DNA of 64,000 bases from an uncultured Nitrospira sp. (lineage in GTDB: Bacteria; Nitrospirota; Nitrospiria; Nitrospirales; Nitrospiraceae), in assembly GCA_902500775.1 (NCBI GenBank), contig CABVRZ010000012.1, forward strand, positions 41,316 through 105,315, read 5' to 3'. This document shows positions 1 through 8,493 of this stretch, one piece after another (position 1 is the first letter of the stretch; each line of letters begins with the position of its first letter). The notes beneath the pieces are model-generated. The model made no database searches, was not told the DNA's origin, and saw only the letters and a list, made by a program, of their open reading frames with translations. Made by a program: the position numbers and the translations under genes.

Positions 1-1039
1 TGATCAGATCCTCAGCAAAAATGGTGAGAGGGACGTAGTACAATGTGAATACAACCAGTACGGCCCCCAAAGAAACATGGATAAGCGAGCCGGTCTTGAT
101 GCCACGAACCTCACGACGAAGCAAAACCGTATACAGGCTTCCATTCACCGCCCACACGAGAAAGAAGGCCCTGACATGTAAATCCGACGCAACTGAATAT
201 TCCGCCAGCGCATCCAAGGAGAGAAAACGGCTGATATATATCTTGTCCGCGCTTCCGATCATCATGCCAGAAACGAGCGCTAGCATCCCTGGTAGCCCAA
301 AACTGACATTGAAGGCCAACTCTTTTCGCACAAATCTTGGGGTTATCCAACGAAATCCCCCGAACAGCTTTGCTGCTAAGAACAGATCTATAACTAATTT
401 GCTGGCCGATCCAGCCACAGTGATAAATACAAGACATTCCAGCCTTCCACCGGCCATCACTGTGATGACCATTGCACCAGATCTAACTACGTCCAAGAAC
501 ATACGTGAGAAATTAACCCACGCCACTCGATTGTGGGCCTGCATGATCGCAATACAGGGCGTACTCAATACAGAGAACGCCATTCCTACTCCGATCCATT
601 GGAATAACTCCGAGTATTGACGTGTATTGAGGAGCATGGCTGAGATATAGCTTCCTCCGAAAAACATCCCAAATCCAATCAGCAAGGCAAGGGCACAATA
701 GTAAGGCACCGAACACTGTACCAACGAGTGAGCTCGACGACTTCCACGAGCGATCGCACGGCCAAGACGGAAATTCAACGAGTAGCCCATTCCAAGATCC
801 AGTACATGAGGATAGGCATATAGCAGAAACAACATCATCACCACGCCGTACGCCTGCTCTCCAACACGATTAAGGAAGTAGGGCAGCGCCATGGCAAAGA
901 GCGCAAGGGAAATCCCCCTGGACACGAAGAACGATGTGAAATTTAAAACATGCTCTCGCTTGTCGACCACGAGGCTGAGAAGATGTCTCGACCACTGTTT
1001 CATAAGGTGTGGTCTCACGGCGATTTCAGAAAGAGGCAT
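1..1039 (-). CDS. Polysaccharide flippase (Wzx/MATE-type), 3' end outside window
   Basis: An open frame of 346 codons runs off the left edge, so the C-terminus is missing. The product is a multi-spanning membrane protein with repeated hydrophobic segments, for example around GISLALFAMALPYFLNRV, YCALALLIGFGMFFGG and MVITVMAGG, separated by short basic loops such as FRLGRAIARGSRR. This pattern is typical of O-antigen/EPS lipid-linked oligosaccharide flippases (polysaccharide biosynthesis family). The ATG start at 1039 is preceded by GGAG at good spacing. The neighbours (a glycosyltransferase relic, an RfaH-like antiterminator and an EPS regulator, all on the same strand) support a role in surface polysaccharide export. 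Substrate is unknown. Family assignment rests on topology and context, so a related MurJ/MATE-like transporter is possible. Confidence 0.75.
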   Translation of the reverse strand, partial: MPLSEIAVRPHLMKQWSRHLLSLVVDKREHVLNFTSFFVSRGISLALFAMALPYFLNRVGEQAYGVVMMLFLLYAYPHVLDLGMGYSLNFRLGRAIARGSRRAHSLVQCSVPYYCALALLIGFGMFFGGSYISAMLLNTRQYSELFQWIGVGMAFSVLSTPCIAIMQAHNRVAWVNFSRMFLDVVRSGAMVITVMAGGRLECLVFITVAGSASKLVIDLFLAAKLFGGFRWITPRFVRKELAFNVSFGLPGMLALVSGMMIGSADKIYISRFLSLDALAEYSVASDLHVRAFFLVWAVNGSLYTVLLRREVRGIKTGSLIHVSLGAVLVVFTLYYVPLTIFAEDLI

Positions 1040-1079
1040 TTCAAGACTCCGACTGACCGTCACCCGCAGAGCAAGCCGG

Positions 1080-1307
1080 TCAATACAGCGGGAATGTCTC
1101 GATATCCTGCCTAACGCTATCCCACGTGTTATCGCTACTCGCAACAAACAGGCAGATTCCTTCGCTCTTCACACAGAGACGGCTTCCTTCACAGTCCCGA
1201 TCAATCCGTATCACTTCTGCCTTATGTTCACTGATTATCCGCTTCTCCACTGTCTCGGTGATTGCACAAAACCGTCCACTGCACAGGCCGTCTCTGCAAC
1301 TAATCGA
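1080..1307 (-). other. Short open frame between flippase and glycosyltransferase relic, possible gene fragment
   Basis: A stop-free stretch of 75 codons ends in TGA at 1082-1080. Its translation looks protein-like and is rich in paired Cys, Asp and Glu (for example RIDRDCEGSRLCVKSEG and ASSDNTWDSVRQDIETF). It has no ATG and no clear ribosome site, and it begins just after the relic glycosyltransferase. It may be a truncated gene belonging to the decaying polysaccharide cluster, or a small gene with a GTG start. I do not recognise a family. Confidence 0.2.
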
Positions 1308-2106
1308 TCAATACTTTACTGGCGATGATTCTGACACGCGCGTGGTTTCCCATTATCAGCTCTCTTTTATGGGTGTCCAAGCTCAGAAGCTGGAGCCTCT
1401 CTCCTAAATTTCTTTTGCTTCCCTCGGTTCGACGATCAATCCCGCGTTACCGATAAGTTCTTTCGCATCTCCGACACCGGACACGACATCGAGCGTTTCA
1501 CATGCCGTCGCTTTGCCAATGACGTTCGAGAATTCTTCGCCGAACCTTGACAAAGAAGTCAGGATATCCAATGCGTTATAGATGACTTCATATCGTCCCT
1601 ACCGAGGACCCATAGTATCCATTGCTCCGAACAAAGTTGCTTGCTCAGACGGACAAATGATTGTCGATAATCGGATAGCTCATCCCCTACGCACACGAAC
1701 CGCACATCCGACCGTTTCTTTTTCGGCAATGCAGCAGCCTGAAGAAACACCCTTAGCCCGTCATGGAATCGAGCTGTCCAACCAAGGCGGCCACATACTC
1801 CTATGCGGCGATCCCCCACTCGGTGCAACGCCACGCGCAAGCTGCCACGTAGTCCCGGCCGATATGGGAATTGCCAATGATTAAAATCAGCGACGTACGA
1901 GAGTCGGCATTCGAGTCAATACAGAAACTGGTGAAACCACTCGTAAGGCCCCAACTCCATGTTCGATGTACGCACCTCCAGGCCACCTTCATACCAGGGC
2001 AACGCCACCTCATCTCCACGGCAAGGAATAGCCCGCATCTAGATAGCCATGCAGGATAGCCAGCCGACTTTCCCAAACGAAACTGGGCAACCGTGGAACG
2101 CAACAC
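1300..2106 (-). pseudogene. Decayed GT4-type glycosyltransferase
   Basis: Reading the minus strand in shifting frames recovers the C-terminal GT-B half of a family 4 glycosyltransferase. One frame gives RRIGVCGRLGW...FLQAAALPKKKRSDVRFVCVGDE and WILWVLGRDDM (within 1559-1840). The next frame gives YNALDILTSLSRFGEEFSN, then a V-x-D-V-type nucleotide-sugar segment and GNAGLIVEPREAKEI, ending at a stop at 1404-1406. A third frame continues with LGERLQLLSLDTHKRELIMG, the usual C-terminal helix, ending at 1300-1302. At least two frameshifts and a stop therefore separate conserved blocks in the correct family order. The N-terminal acceptor domain is largely unrecognisable. The gene is non-functional unless the sequence is wrong at several places. 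Confidence 0.7.
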
Positions 2107-2138
2107 ACGGACGGTCTCAACTTATACAAAGGGTTTGC

Positions 2139-2693
2139 TTACACGCCCACCACATCGCTGACACTGATTTCGACCGCTGCCGCTTGTTGAATGAGATGTA
2201 CGCCGATGACCAGCCGATGTCGTTTTTCTTTCCGTAGGAGGATCCCTTGCACTCCCTGGAGGGGGCCACGAACAACTTCTACCCTCATCCCTTCATGGAG
2301 ATACGGATGCGGGTCATAGGGAAGAACGCTGATCATCAGACGCCGCAATGCCTCAATCTCTGAATCTGGAATCGGTTCAGGCTGACTTCCATGACCGACG
2401 ATCTCGACCACACCGTTGGTCTTTTGTACGGGAACCTTTTCTCGCTGAGAAAACCGCGCAAAACAATAGCCGGAAAACAGCGGCACCTCGATTTCTTTTT
2501 TCCGGTCTTTCCACTGGCTCAGCCGTTTGACGGTCGGAAGCAACGGCTCGATTCCCTGCTTCCCCAACTGATCTCGCACCACTTTCTCATGACGAGATTT
2601 CGTTCGTACTGCATACCAATGGGAATTGTCAGACGGAACCGTCTGGTCTTTTTGATCTATCTGACTTGACTGGTTTGCTTGATCAGGTTTCAT
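2139..2693 (-). CDS. NusG/RfaH-like transcription antitermination protein
   Basis: The 184-residue protein has a variable Gln/Asp-rich N-terminal tail (about 1-25) and then a NusG N-terminal domain starting HWYAVRTKSRHEKVVRDQL, with PLFSGYCFARF in the middle. A C-terminal KOW-type barrel follows (about 133-184: EGMRVEVVRGPLQGVQGIL). Specialised NusG paralogues (RfaH, UpxY and LoaP types) bind RNA polymerase and let it read through long polysaccharide operons. Its position as the first gene ahead of the glycosyltransferase relic and flippase fits that role. It is a paralogue rather than housekeeping NusG, which normally sits beside secE and rplK. The ATG start at 2693 gives the full domain. 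Confidence 0.85.
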   Translation of the reverse strand: MKPDQANQSSQIDQKDQTVPSDNSHWYAVRTKSRHEKVVRDQLGKQGIEPLLPTVKRLSQWKDRKKEIEVPLFSGYCFARFSQREKVPVQKTNGVVEIVGHGSQPEPIPDSEIEALRRLMISVLPYDPHPYLHEGMRVEVVRGPLQGVQGILLRKEKRHRLVIGVHLIQQAAAVEISVSDVVGV

Positions 2694-2770
2694 AGGACAA
2701 CCAGAAGATCGTTTTCGACACAGCTTCGCCCTCTCACTTACAGTGAATAAAAATTCGTCGTGTTGCGCAC

Positions 2771-3358
2771 TTACACCGAGGACGTCAGCGCGATAATTTT
2801 GCTGTCTGGAACCTGCTGATGTTCCAGTTTCGTTCGCAGTCCAGCGCTCTGATCAGCGTTTGCCAGCAACACCGCGTCAAACTCCCACTCCTGCAATATG
2901 TCCGACGACCAGACTGGATAAGACAGAAACGATTCCTGCGGGCGATCATCCACAAATCCAACCAAGGTCATCCGCATCTCACGGAGTGACAGATAGACCA
3001 TCTCCGCAAGGTCATTGGTGCCGTAAATGACGACTCGTTTCATTCCATTTTCAGCCATGTGAGACAGCGATTCTCGTAGCCGCGCACGCATATCGCGGTA
3101 ATGAGACAGTGAGTACTCCATGTGTAGAGCGGCCAGCCTCGATTTTTCGGCAACCCCTTGTGGCGTCAACATGTATCGAATACGGTGGGAAGGGGTCGTG
3201 GTCACTGTGATGTATCCGTTCCGCACCAATCGTTTCAAGTACAGATTCGTAAGCCCCAAGGCGACTCCAAGTTTTGCCGCAAGGGATCGCTGCGTGACCC
3301 CGCCATCTCGCTCCACCTCAGAGAGTAAGAGCAGATCTCGTTGGCCTTGAAGATTCAT
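2771..3358 (-). CDS. MarR-type winged-helix regulator, EPS-associated, with Rossmann-like C-terminal half
   Basis: Residues 1-75 form a winged-helix DNA-binding domain (QRDLLLLSEVERDGGVTQRSLAAKLG...RLVRNGYITV, then the wing and YMLTPQGVAEKSRL). Residues 95-195 look like a nucleotide- or CoA-binding Rossmann fold (RVVIYGTNDLAEMVYLSLRE, LVGFVDDRP, FDAVLLANAD). This architecture matches regulators found at the head of exopolysaccharide clusters in many environmental bacteria. It lies 77 bp upstream of the antiterminator gene on the same strand and probably controls that cluster and itself. The ligand of the C-terminal domain is unknown. The upstream palindrome at 3366-3375 is a candidate operator. 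Confidence 0.75.
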   Translation of the reverse strand: MNLQGQRDLLLLSEVERDGGVTQRSLAAKLGVALGLTNLYLKRLVRNGYITVTTTPSHRIRYMLTPQGVAEKSRLAALHMEYSLSHYRDMRARLRESLSHMAENGMKRVVIYGTNDLAEMVYLSLREMRMTLVGFVDDRPQESFLSYPVWSSDILQEWEFDAVLLANADQSAGLRTKLEHQQVPDSKIIALTSSV

Positions 3359-3365
3359 AGAGTTA

Positions 3366-3375
3366 TAACTAGTTA
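3366..3375. promoter_or_regulatory. Perfect 10-bp palindrome TAACTAGTTA ahead of the MarR-type gene
   Basis: The palindrome lies 7 bp upstream of the regulator's start codon. A looser inverted pair (GTTC at about 3382 and GAAC at about 3393) follows. Winged-helix regulators of the MarR class often bind such sites over their own promoter. That it is an operator is inferred from position and symmetry only. Confidence 0.35.
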
Positions 3376-3462
3376 GCTATTCGTTCAGGATATGAACATA
3401 TACGAACAAGGGAGTCAAGGCCACGACTGTGAACCAATCGCGCCCTCACCCGATACTCGCCC

Positions 3463-4491
3463 TCAAATGTGGTGGACGACGAGAGTAGATGCTCTAGCTG
3501 TCACCTGCCGAATAACAGTCATGACCTTGTCAACCGTCAACCGATCAAGACAATCCCAATACGAACAGGCTTCACCGATACATTTGTCACAGGTCGGCAC
3601 ATCCGGACGTAACAGGACTCCTGTTCCAAGCGGCTTCCATCTCACAGGCAAATTGTTTCGTCGAGGATCAAACAGACTGACCGTGGGAATGCCCAACGCA
3701 GCCGCCATGTGGGCTGGTCCTGTAGCTCCAGAAACGACCACATGGGCATTGGCAATCACGGCCATGAGTTGGCGGAGTGACAGCCGGCCCATGCCGTTCT
3801 TGATCATCATGGTGGAACTCTGCGGAGCGGATAGGATGTATGGCTCGAACTGTCTCCTTTCCGACTCGTTGCCGGTCAACATGACGCCATAACCGGCTTG
3901 CACCAACTGCACAGCCAAATCCAGGTAATACTCTGGCCGCCAGCGGCGTGCTGAGAAGCCCCCAGGATGAACCACGACTCGTGGGCTCGGCAGATTCGCC
4001 CAGCAGGATACTCCACTGCTTCGCTCCTGTTCCGTCATGGACAGCATTGGAGGTTGAACCTTTCGTGGATTCAAGCCCAGTCCTCTCAGCATCTCGACGT
4101 TATACTCTGATTCATGCTTAGAAAACTCACTGCGATGTTCGTAGATCCGTCGATTCGCCAAGAGACTATACCAACGATAGCCCGTCGCGACTCGAATCGG
4201 TACCCGTGCCAGCCAAGCCGCCCACATCAAACGGCGAAACGGTTTGAGAAACACGGCCACCTCGATCCCCTTCGAAAAAGCACGACGCAGTTCCCCCAGT
4301 GAATCTGTTAACCGAATGGTTCGAACCTCAGCCACGTCAGGATGCTGATCGAGCAGCGGCGCTACTGTGGGACTGGTCAAGAAGCTGACTCTGACGCCCG
4401 GCACAAGTTGCCGGAGCTGTGTCGCCACCGGAAGCGAGAGAAGCACATCGCCAATACCGTCAGGACGAACGATCAAGACGTTCAGTGACAT
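3463..4491 (-). CDS. Glycosyltransferase family 9 (heptosyltransferase-like)
   Basis: The 342-residue protein opens with VLIVRPDGIGDVLLSLPVA, the family 9 N-terminal motif. The C-terminal donor-binding half shows VVVHPGGFSARRW, VMLTGNESERR and VVSGATGPAHMAAALGIPTV, the last being the ADP-heptose-binding signature with T-G-P-x-H. A Cys-rich end (CDKCIGEACSYWDC) is common in this family. The product likely transfers a heptose or related sugar to the LPS core at the cytoplasmic face of the inner membrane. It overlaps the preceding family 9 gene by 10 bp, so the two are translationally coupled. The acceptor sugar cannot be told from sequence. Confidence 0.85.
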   Translation of the reverse strand: MSLNVLIVRPDGIGDVLLSLPVATQLRQLVPGVRVSFLTSPTVAPLLDQHPDVAEVRTIRLTDSLGELRRAFSKGIEVAVFLKPFRRLMWAAWLARVPIRVATGYRWYSLLANRRIYEHRSEFSKHESEYNVEMLRGLGLNPRKVQPPMLSMTEQERSSGVSCWANLPSPRVVVHPGGFSARRWRPEYYLDLAVQLVQAGYGVMLTGNESERRQFEPYILSAPQSSTMMIKNGMGRLSLRQLMAVIANAHVVVSGATGPAHMAAALGIPTVSLFDPRRNNLPVRWKPLGTGVLLRPDVPTCDKCIGEACSYWDCLDRLTVDKVMTVIRQVTARASTLVVHHI

Positions 4492-5555
4492 GGGGCGTGA
4501 GCCGTCAACCTGGGCCGAAGGGCATCAACCACGTGGGCCGGTGTAATGAGATGGAGACATTCCAATTCAGGAACGTGTCGACAGACGCGACTGAAACAGG
4601 GACTGCATGGGACCCGACCGTTCAAGACCTGATGCCCATCGCCATACGGTCCGGTCCGAATCGCGCTCGTCGGTCCAAACATCGCGACGACTGGAACCCC
4701 CAATGCCGCCGCAATATGCATCGGCCCGGAGTCGTTGGTCACCATGGCAGATGCTGATGAAAGCAGTGTCGGCAAACATCCCAATGGGATTTCCCCACAT
4801 AGATCGATAAATGGACTCGCCGTCAGAGCCCTGAGCTGATTCGTGTCACGACGCTCATCCGAACTTCCTATGATCACGATCGGATCAAGCTGCGACTCAT
4901 GCAGTTGATCTACGACCGCCGCAAACGCCGTCAACGGCCATCGTTTCGTCGGCCACCGTGCCCCGATACTCATCGCAATCCACGGCCGATCGACCGCAAA
5001 CCCGTGACGATGGCAGATCGCACGCACCGTTGCGACATCCTCGTCCAAGAGCTTGAATTGAAATCGAGGTTTTTTAGGAGGCCCTACTCCTAAAGCACCC
5101 ATGATGGAGAGATATCGATCGACCGCATGAACGTTAGGGTCTTGGATCTGAACACGGTTGGTATAGAACCAGGGGCTTCCTTCTCGTCCGTTCGCAAACC
5201 CAACTCGTGTCGGTGCCCCACTGAGCCACGCTAAGACACCACTTCGAAACAGCCCTTGCACATCGAGCGCGAGGTCAAACTGCTCAGCCCTGAGCGCCGC
5301 CCCCTCCCGCACCCAACTCCGCACCGTCATGTCGACCGGCCAGACACGATCAACTCCCTCCGCTCGCTTGACGAGCTCCGCCCATTGGCGCTTTACCAAC
5401 CACGTCAGGTGAACCCCGGGCCACTGCGCTTTGATCGCCGACACCAAGGGAAATGTATGAACGATATCTCCCAGAGAACTCGGTTTGATCAGAAGAATAC
5501 GGACGGTATCCCATAGGACAACGGGTGAGACCTCGAACGATTTCACAGGTGACAC
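4482..5555 (-). CDS. Glycosyltransferase family 9, lipopolysaccharide heptosyltransferase I-like
   Basis: The 357-residue protein contains ILLIKPSSLGDIVHTFPLV near the N-terminus, the WaaC-like start motif with K-P-S-S-L-G-D-I. The C-terminal half carries GARWPTKRWP, VIIGSSDERRD, MVTNDSGPMHIAAALGVPVV and FGPTSAIRTGPYG, followed by a Cys cluster (CSPCFSRVC). These are hallmarks of ADP-heptose:LPS heptosyltransferases. GTG at 5555 is the longest start, and a shorter start near the KPSSLGD motif is possible. It sits between the methyltransferase and a second family 9 gene, all on one strand, consistent with core-oligosaccharide assembly. It could add the first heptose to Kdo, with WaaF adding the second, but the order is inferred. 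Confidence 0.85.
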   Translation of the reverse strand: MSPVKSFEVSPVVLWDTVRILLIKPSSLGDIVHTFPLVSAIKAQWPGVHLTWLVKRQWAELVKRAEGVDRVWPVDMTVRSWVREGAALRAEQFDLALDVQGLFRSGVLAWLSGAPTRVGFANGREGSPWFYTNRVQIQDPNVHAVDRYLSIMGALGVGPPKKPRFQFKLLDEDVATVRAICHRHGFAVDRPWIAMSIGARWPTKRWPLTAFAAVVDQLHESQLDPIVIIGSSDERRDTNQLRALTASPFIDLCGEIPLGCLPTLLSSASAMVTNDSGPMHIAAALGVPVVAMFGPTSAIRTGPYGDGHQVLNGRVPCSPCFSRVCRHVPELECLHLITPAHVVDALRPRLTAHAPCH

Positions 5556-5646
5556 TGGACAACCTTCCGCCTACTCAGCCAGGGCAGCCTCTGGACATTG
5601 AGTCAACATGGAGGGCCCTCATCCGCGCAGAGACTTCCTCCTTGTT

Positions 5647-6654
5647 TCATGAACATCGTAGAGAATGGGTCTGCACAGAGGGAGCATAGAGCGCATCGAG
5701 TATCGCCCTCCCGCTTCCCAGAGCTGCCGTTTCGCGCTGCTCCTTGAGTGAGCGACAGAGGCGTTGCCAGGCACGCACGTAGGGAGATGGGCTGAGGTGA
5801 TGCCGCAGAACCGTGTGTTGACGCACAATTCTCGAGATCCACTCACAATTTCCAGGAATCATGGCGGAGAAATGATCGGCTATTGGAGGCTCCTTTTGAG
5901 TGAAAAACATCGTGATGTTCCCACCATCCTGTGAGATGAGATGGGAAGTCTCGTATAACCCCTGCTTTGTAGCCAATCTGCGCAATGACACAACATTGAA
6001 ATTGTAGAGATGAGCTTCGTGAAACGTGCTGCCAGGGGCCTGACAGATTGCCTCTACATTCGGAACCTCGACAACAAGGACCCCCTCGGGTTTTAACCAG
6101 GAACGAAGGCGTGCCAGAATGAAACCAGGATCTTCCGTATGCTCAAGCACATGCCAAATGGTTATGAGATCGAATAAGGCCGGAGCAAATGTCGCGTCTT
6201 GCACGAACCCAACTTGAACCGTCAACCCATACTGTTGGATCGAATGGTCAGCATACCCTCGATTCGGCTCAATCCCATTCACAGCATGCCCCAGCGATTG
6301 GAGCAAATAGGCGAACTCTCCTCCTCCTGTGCCAACATCCAGTATGGTGTTCCGACTCGACAACAACGGCTCGATCTTTGTAAACCGTGACAGAGCGACC
6401 TTACCCGCACGCAACACATGTTTGGGCTTTGGACTGTAGGTATTCTTATACGCGAGACGATACTGTTCTTCATAAAACTGTCTGGCGTTATGGGGGCGCG
6501 GATCTGACCAGACAAGCCCACAGGCGTGACAAATGACGGTCCGTAACGGGTTCCCGTTTCGACTCCTGCTTGATAGAATCGAAATCTCGGTTCCACCACA
6601 GAGATTACAAGGGATGGAACTTCCATTCGCATCCAGGCTCACTGCCATCACCAT
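5647..6654 (-). CDS. Class I SAM-dependent methyltransferase with N-terminal zinc ribbon
   Basis: The 335-residue protein begins with a CxxC...CxxC element (CNLCGG at 17-22 and CHACG at 42-46), probably a small zinc ribbon. The Rossmann methyltransferase core follows: LDVGTGGGEFAYLLQSLG (motif I), GIEPNRGY (the acidic residue binding SAM ribose), FDLITIWHVLEHTEDP (motif IV) and LVVEVPNVEA. The zinc-ribbon-plus-methyltransferase arrangement is common in surface polysaccharide loci, where such enzymes methylate sugars or lipid-linked intermediates. It lies between the waaF-gmhB fusion and the family 9 transferases on the same strand. The substrate is not determinable. The C-terminal 60 residues are basic and probably contact the acceptor. 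Confidence 0.8.
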   Translation of the reverse strand: MVMAVSLDANGSSIPCNLCGGTEISILSSRSRNGNPLRTVICHACGLVWSDPRPHNARQFYEEQYRLAYKNTYSPKPKHVLRAGKVALSRFTKIEPLLSSRNTILDVGTGGGEFAYLLQSLGHAVNGIEPNRGYADHSIQQYGLTVQVGFVQDATFAPALFDLITIWHVLEHTEDPGFILARLRSWLKPEGVLVVEVPNVEAICQAPGSTFHEAHLYNFNVVSLRRLATKQGLYETSHLISQDGGNITMFFTQKEPPIADHFSAMIPGNCEWISRIVRQHTVLRHHLSPSPYVRAWQRLCRSLKEQRETAALGSGRAILDALYAPSVQTHSLRCS

Positions 6655-6768
6655 TTCTTCATAAGCGGCACAACCCCGAGAACATTGTCTGCTGCCCGAT
6701 CACCTTACTCCCGCTCATGAGCCAACACAAGACCGGTCCAGACGAAACGCACTGCCCTCATGAGACAT

Positions 6769-8493
6769 TCATGGACGCAGGACCTGGCGCTCGTGCATCG
6801 GTACAGATCCCCTCCTCACATCGGACAGCACCCAGTCCACAGCTTCGGGAAGGGAGGCGGCAATCTGATCTGGAACCCGATGAGATTCCGTCAAACCCTC
6901 CACGTCTTGCTGTCGAGTTACCCCGGTGGTCACCAAGACACTTCGTACCCCCACTCGTTTGGCTAATTCGATATCACGCAGATGATCACCGATCATATAC
7001 GCCCGCTCCAGATCCACCCCCTGTTCTTGGACCGCCTGATCAATCATCCCACGGTTTGGCTTTCGACACCCGCACCCGTCATCCGGATGATGTGGACAAA
7101 AGTAGATGCCGTCAAGCGTCACACCAACCCGATCGAGCAAACGCGCGAGCTTTTTATGGATGGCCTCAAGAGTATGGCGCGAGAGAATTCCTCGTGCGAT
7201 ACCCGATTGATTCGTTACGAGGATCAATCGGGCACCGGCCAGTTTCAAGCGTGCGAGCGCCTGCGCCACTCCAGGGAACAACTCGAACTGGTCTGGGGAC
7301 TTGATGTACCCAGGGTCAGGATTGAGCGTGCCATCGCGATCAAGAAAGATGGTGTAGCCTTCCAAGACCCTGCCGGACCTGAGGCCTGAGGTCTGAGGCA
7401 CAGATGAGTTATTCTCCCCCGGCCTCTCACCCCTTACCCTTAACCCGCTCACTTGTTGTACCGCCACATCGTACACTCGGTCGGCTGAGATGCGGGTCAT
7501 GCACCGATGATCGATCGGGCATTCCCGAAGCAGACACGGGGCACAATCAACGGGCTCTCGAACCACCGACCGCTCCTGACCATAGGGAGCCGTAGTACTC
7601 GAATCCGTCGGACCGAATACCGCAACAACCGGCACACCGCATGCAGCTGCCACATGCATCGGCCCCGTATCATTGGTAATGAGTAGGCGACATCGCATCA
7701 CCACCGCCATCAATTCTCGAATGGTTGTAGCACCTGACAACACCACGGAGCGCCCATTGATTCGTGATGCGATATCCTTGCCCAGGGACTCTTCACCCTT
7801 CGCTCCAAGAATGACCACAACCACTGGTCGACCCTCGTCATGACCTATTTGTTCCGCAAGTCGGCTGGCGACTTCGGCAAACCGCTCAGGCAGCCATCGC
7901 TTTGCACGACCATAGGTCGACCCCGGATTAATACCGATCAGGATCTCCGACCGACTGCTCCCAAGGATATTAAGCCTCACCTCCAACTCGTGACTCTCCT
8001 CCGCCGTCACGTGGAGCGTCGGGAGTGGCGCACTCCCAGACAAGCCTAAGGGCTTCAACAAATTCCAGTAGTACTCGACTTGATGAAGCGATTGGCGACG
8101 CTCAGGCACGATAACAGGCTTGGTCAAGAAAAAGTCTCGCCCATCGGTTGCATAGCCATACCGCTGCGGGATCCCCGCAAGCCATGCAATAAAGGCCGCC
8201 TCAAACGCGTTCTGAAACAGCACGGCGAGGTCAAAGCCATGGCGCCGTAATAGACCGGCAAGAGCCCACTTCCCTGAGATCCCGGCATGAACCCCCTTGT
8301 CTTCATAGATCAGTACCCGATTCAGCTCTGGAGCGGCGCGGAACAGCTCGGCAACGACCGATTTAGCCAGCATCGTGACTTCGGCGCCCGGGAATAGAGA
8401 CCTCAGGCCTCGAAGGGCAGGCTCGCACATCACGGCATCACCGATCCAATTTGGCGCTCGCACTAGGATGTTTTTTGGTGGTTCCCTACGCAC
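6769..8493 (-). CDS. waaF-gmhB: Fusion of ADP-heptose:LPS heptosyltransferase II and heptose-1,7-bisphosphate 7-phosphatase
   Basis: Residues 1-355 are WaaF-like: ILVRAPNWIGDAVMCEPAL, IGINPGSTYGRAKRW, LLITNDTGPMHVAAACGVP and FGPTDSSTTAPYG. After a short Ser/Arg-rich linker, residues 385-560 are a HAD phosphatase: TIFLDRDGTLN (nucleophile Asp in DxD), FPGVAQALARLK, ILVTNQSGIARG, the zinc-binding CPHHPDDGCGCRKP and MIGDHLRDIELAKR. The zinc loop and motif set identify GmhB, which dephosphorylates D-glycero-D-manno-heptose 1,7-bisphosphate on the way to ADP-heptose. One chain therefore makes part of the donor pathway and uses the finished donor. The GTG start at 8493 overlaps the lpxK stop region by 8 bp, indicating coupling. 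Gene fusion is visible in a single uninterrupted frame of 574 codons. Confidence 0.92.
   Translation of the reverse strand: MRREPPKNILVRAPNWIGDAVMCEPALRGLRSLFPGAEVTMLAKSVVAELFRAAPELNRVLIYEDKGVHAGISGKWALAGLLRRHGFDLAVLFQNAFEAAFIAWLAGIPQRYGYATDGRDFFLTKPVIVPERRQSLHQVEYYWNLLKPLGLSGSAPLPTLHVTAEESHELEVRLNILGSSRSEILIGINPGSTYGRAKRWLPERFAEVASRLAEQIGHDEGRPVVVVILGAKGEESLGKDIASRINGRSVVLSGATTIRELMAVVMRCRLLITNDTGPMHVAAACGVPVVAVFGPTDSSTTAPYGQERSVVREPVDCAPCLLRECPIDHRCMTRISADRVYDVAVQQVSGLRVRGERPGENNSSVPQTSGLRSGRVLEGYTIFLDRDGTLNPDPGYIKSPDQFELFPGVAQALARLKLAGARLILVTNQSGIARGILSRHTLEAIHKKLARLLDRVGVTLDGIYFCPHHPDDGCGCRKPNRGMIDQAVQEQGVDLERAYMIGDHLRDIELAKRVGVRSVLVTTGVTRQQDVEGLTESHRVPDQIAASLPEAVDWVLSDVRRGSVPMHERQVLRP

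Noticed and set aside
891..1328. Plus-strand frame over the flippase start
   Set aside because: Antisense to a clear membrane protein, Arg/Ser-rich without motifs.
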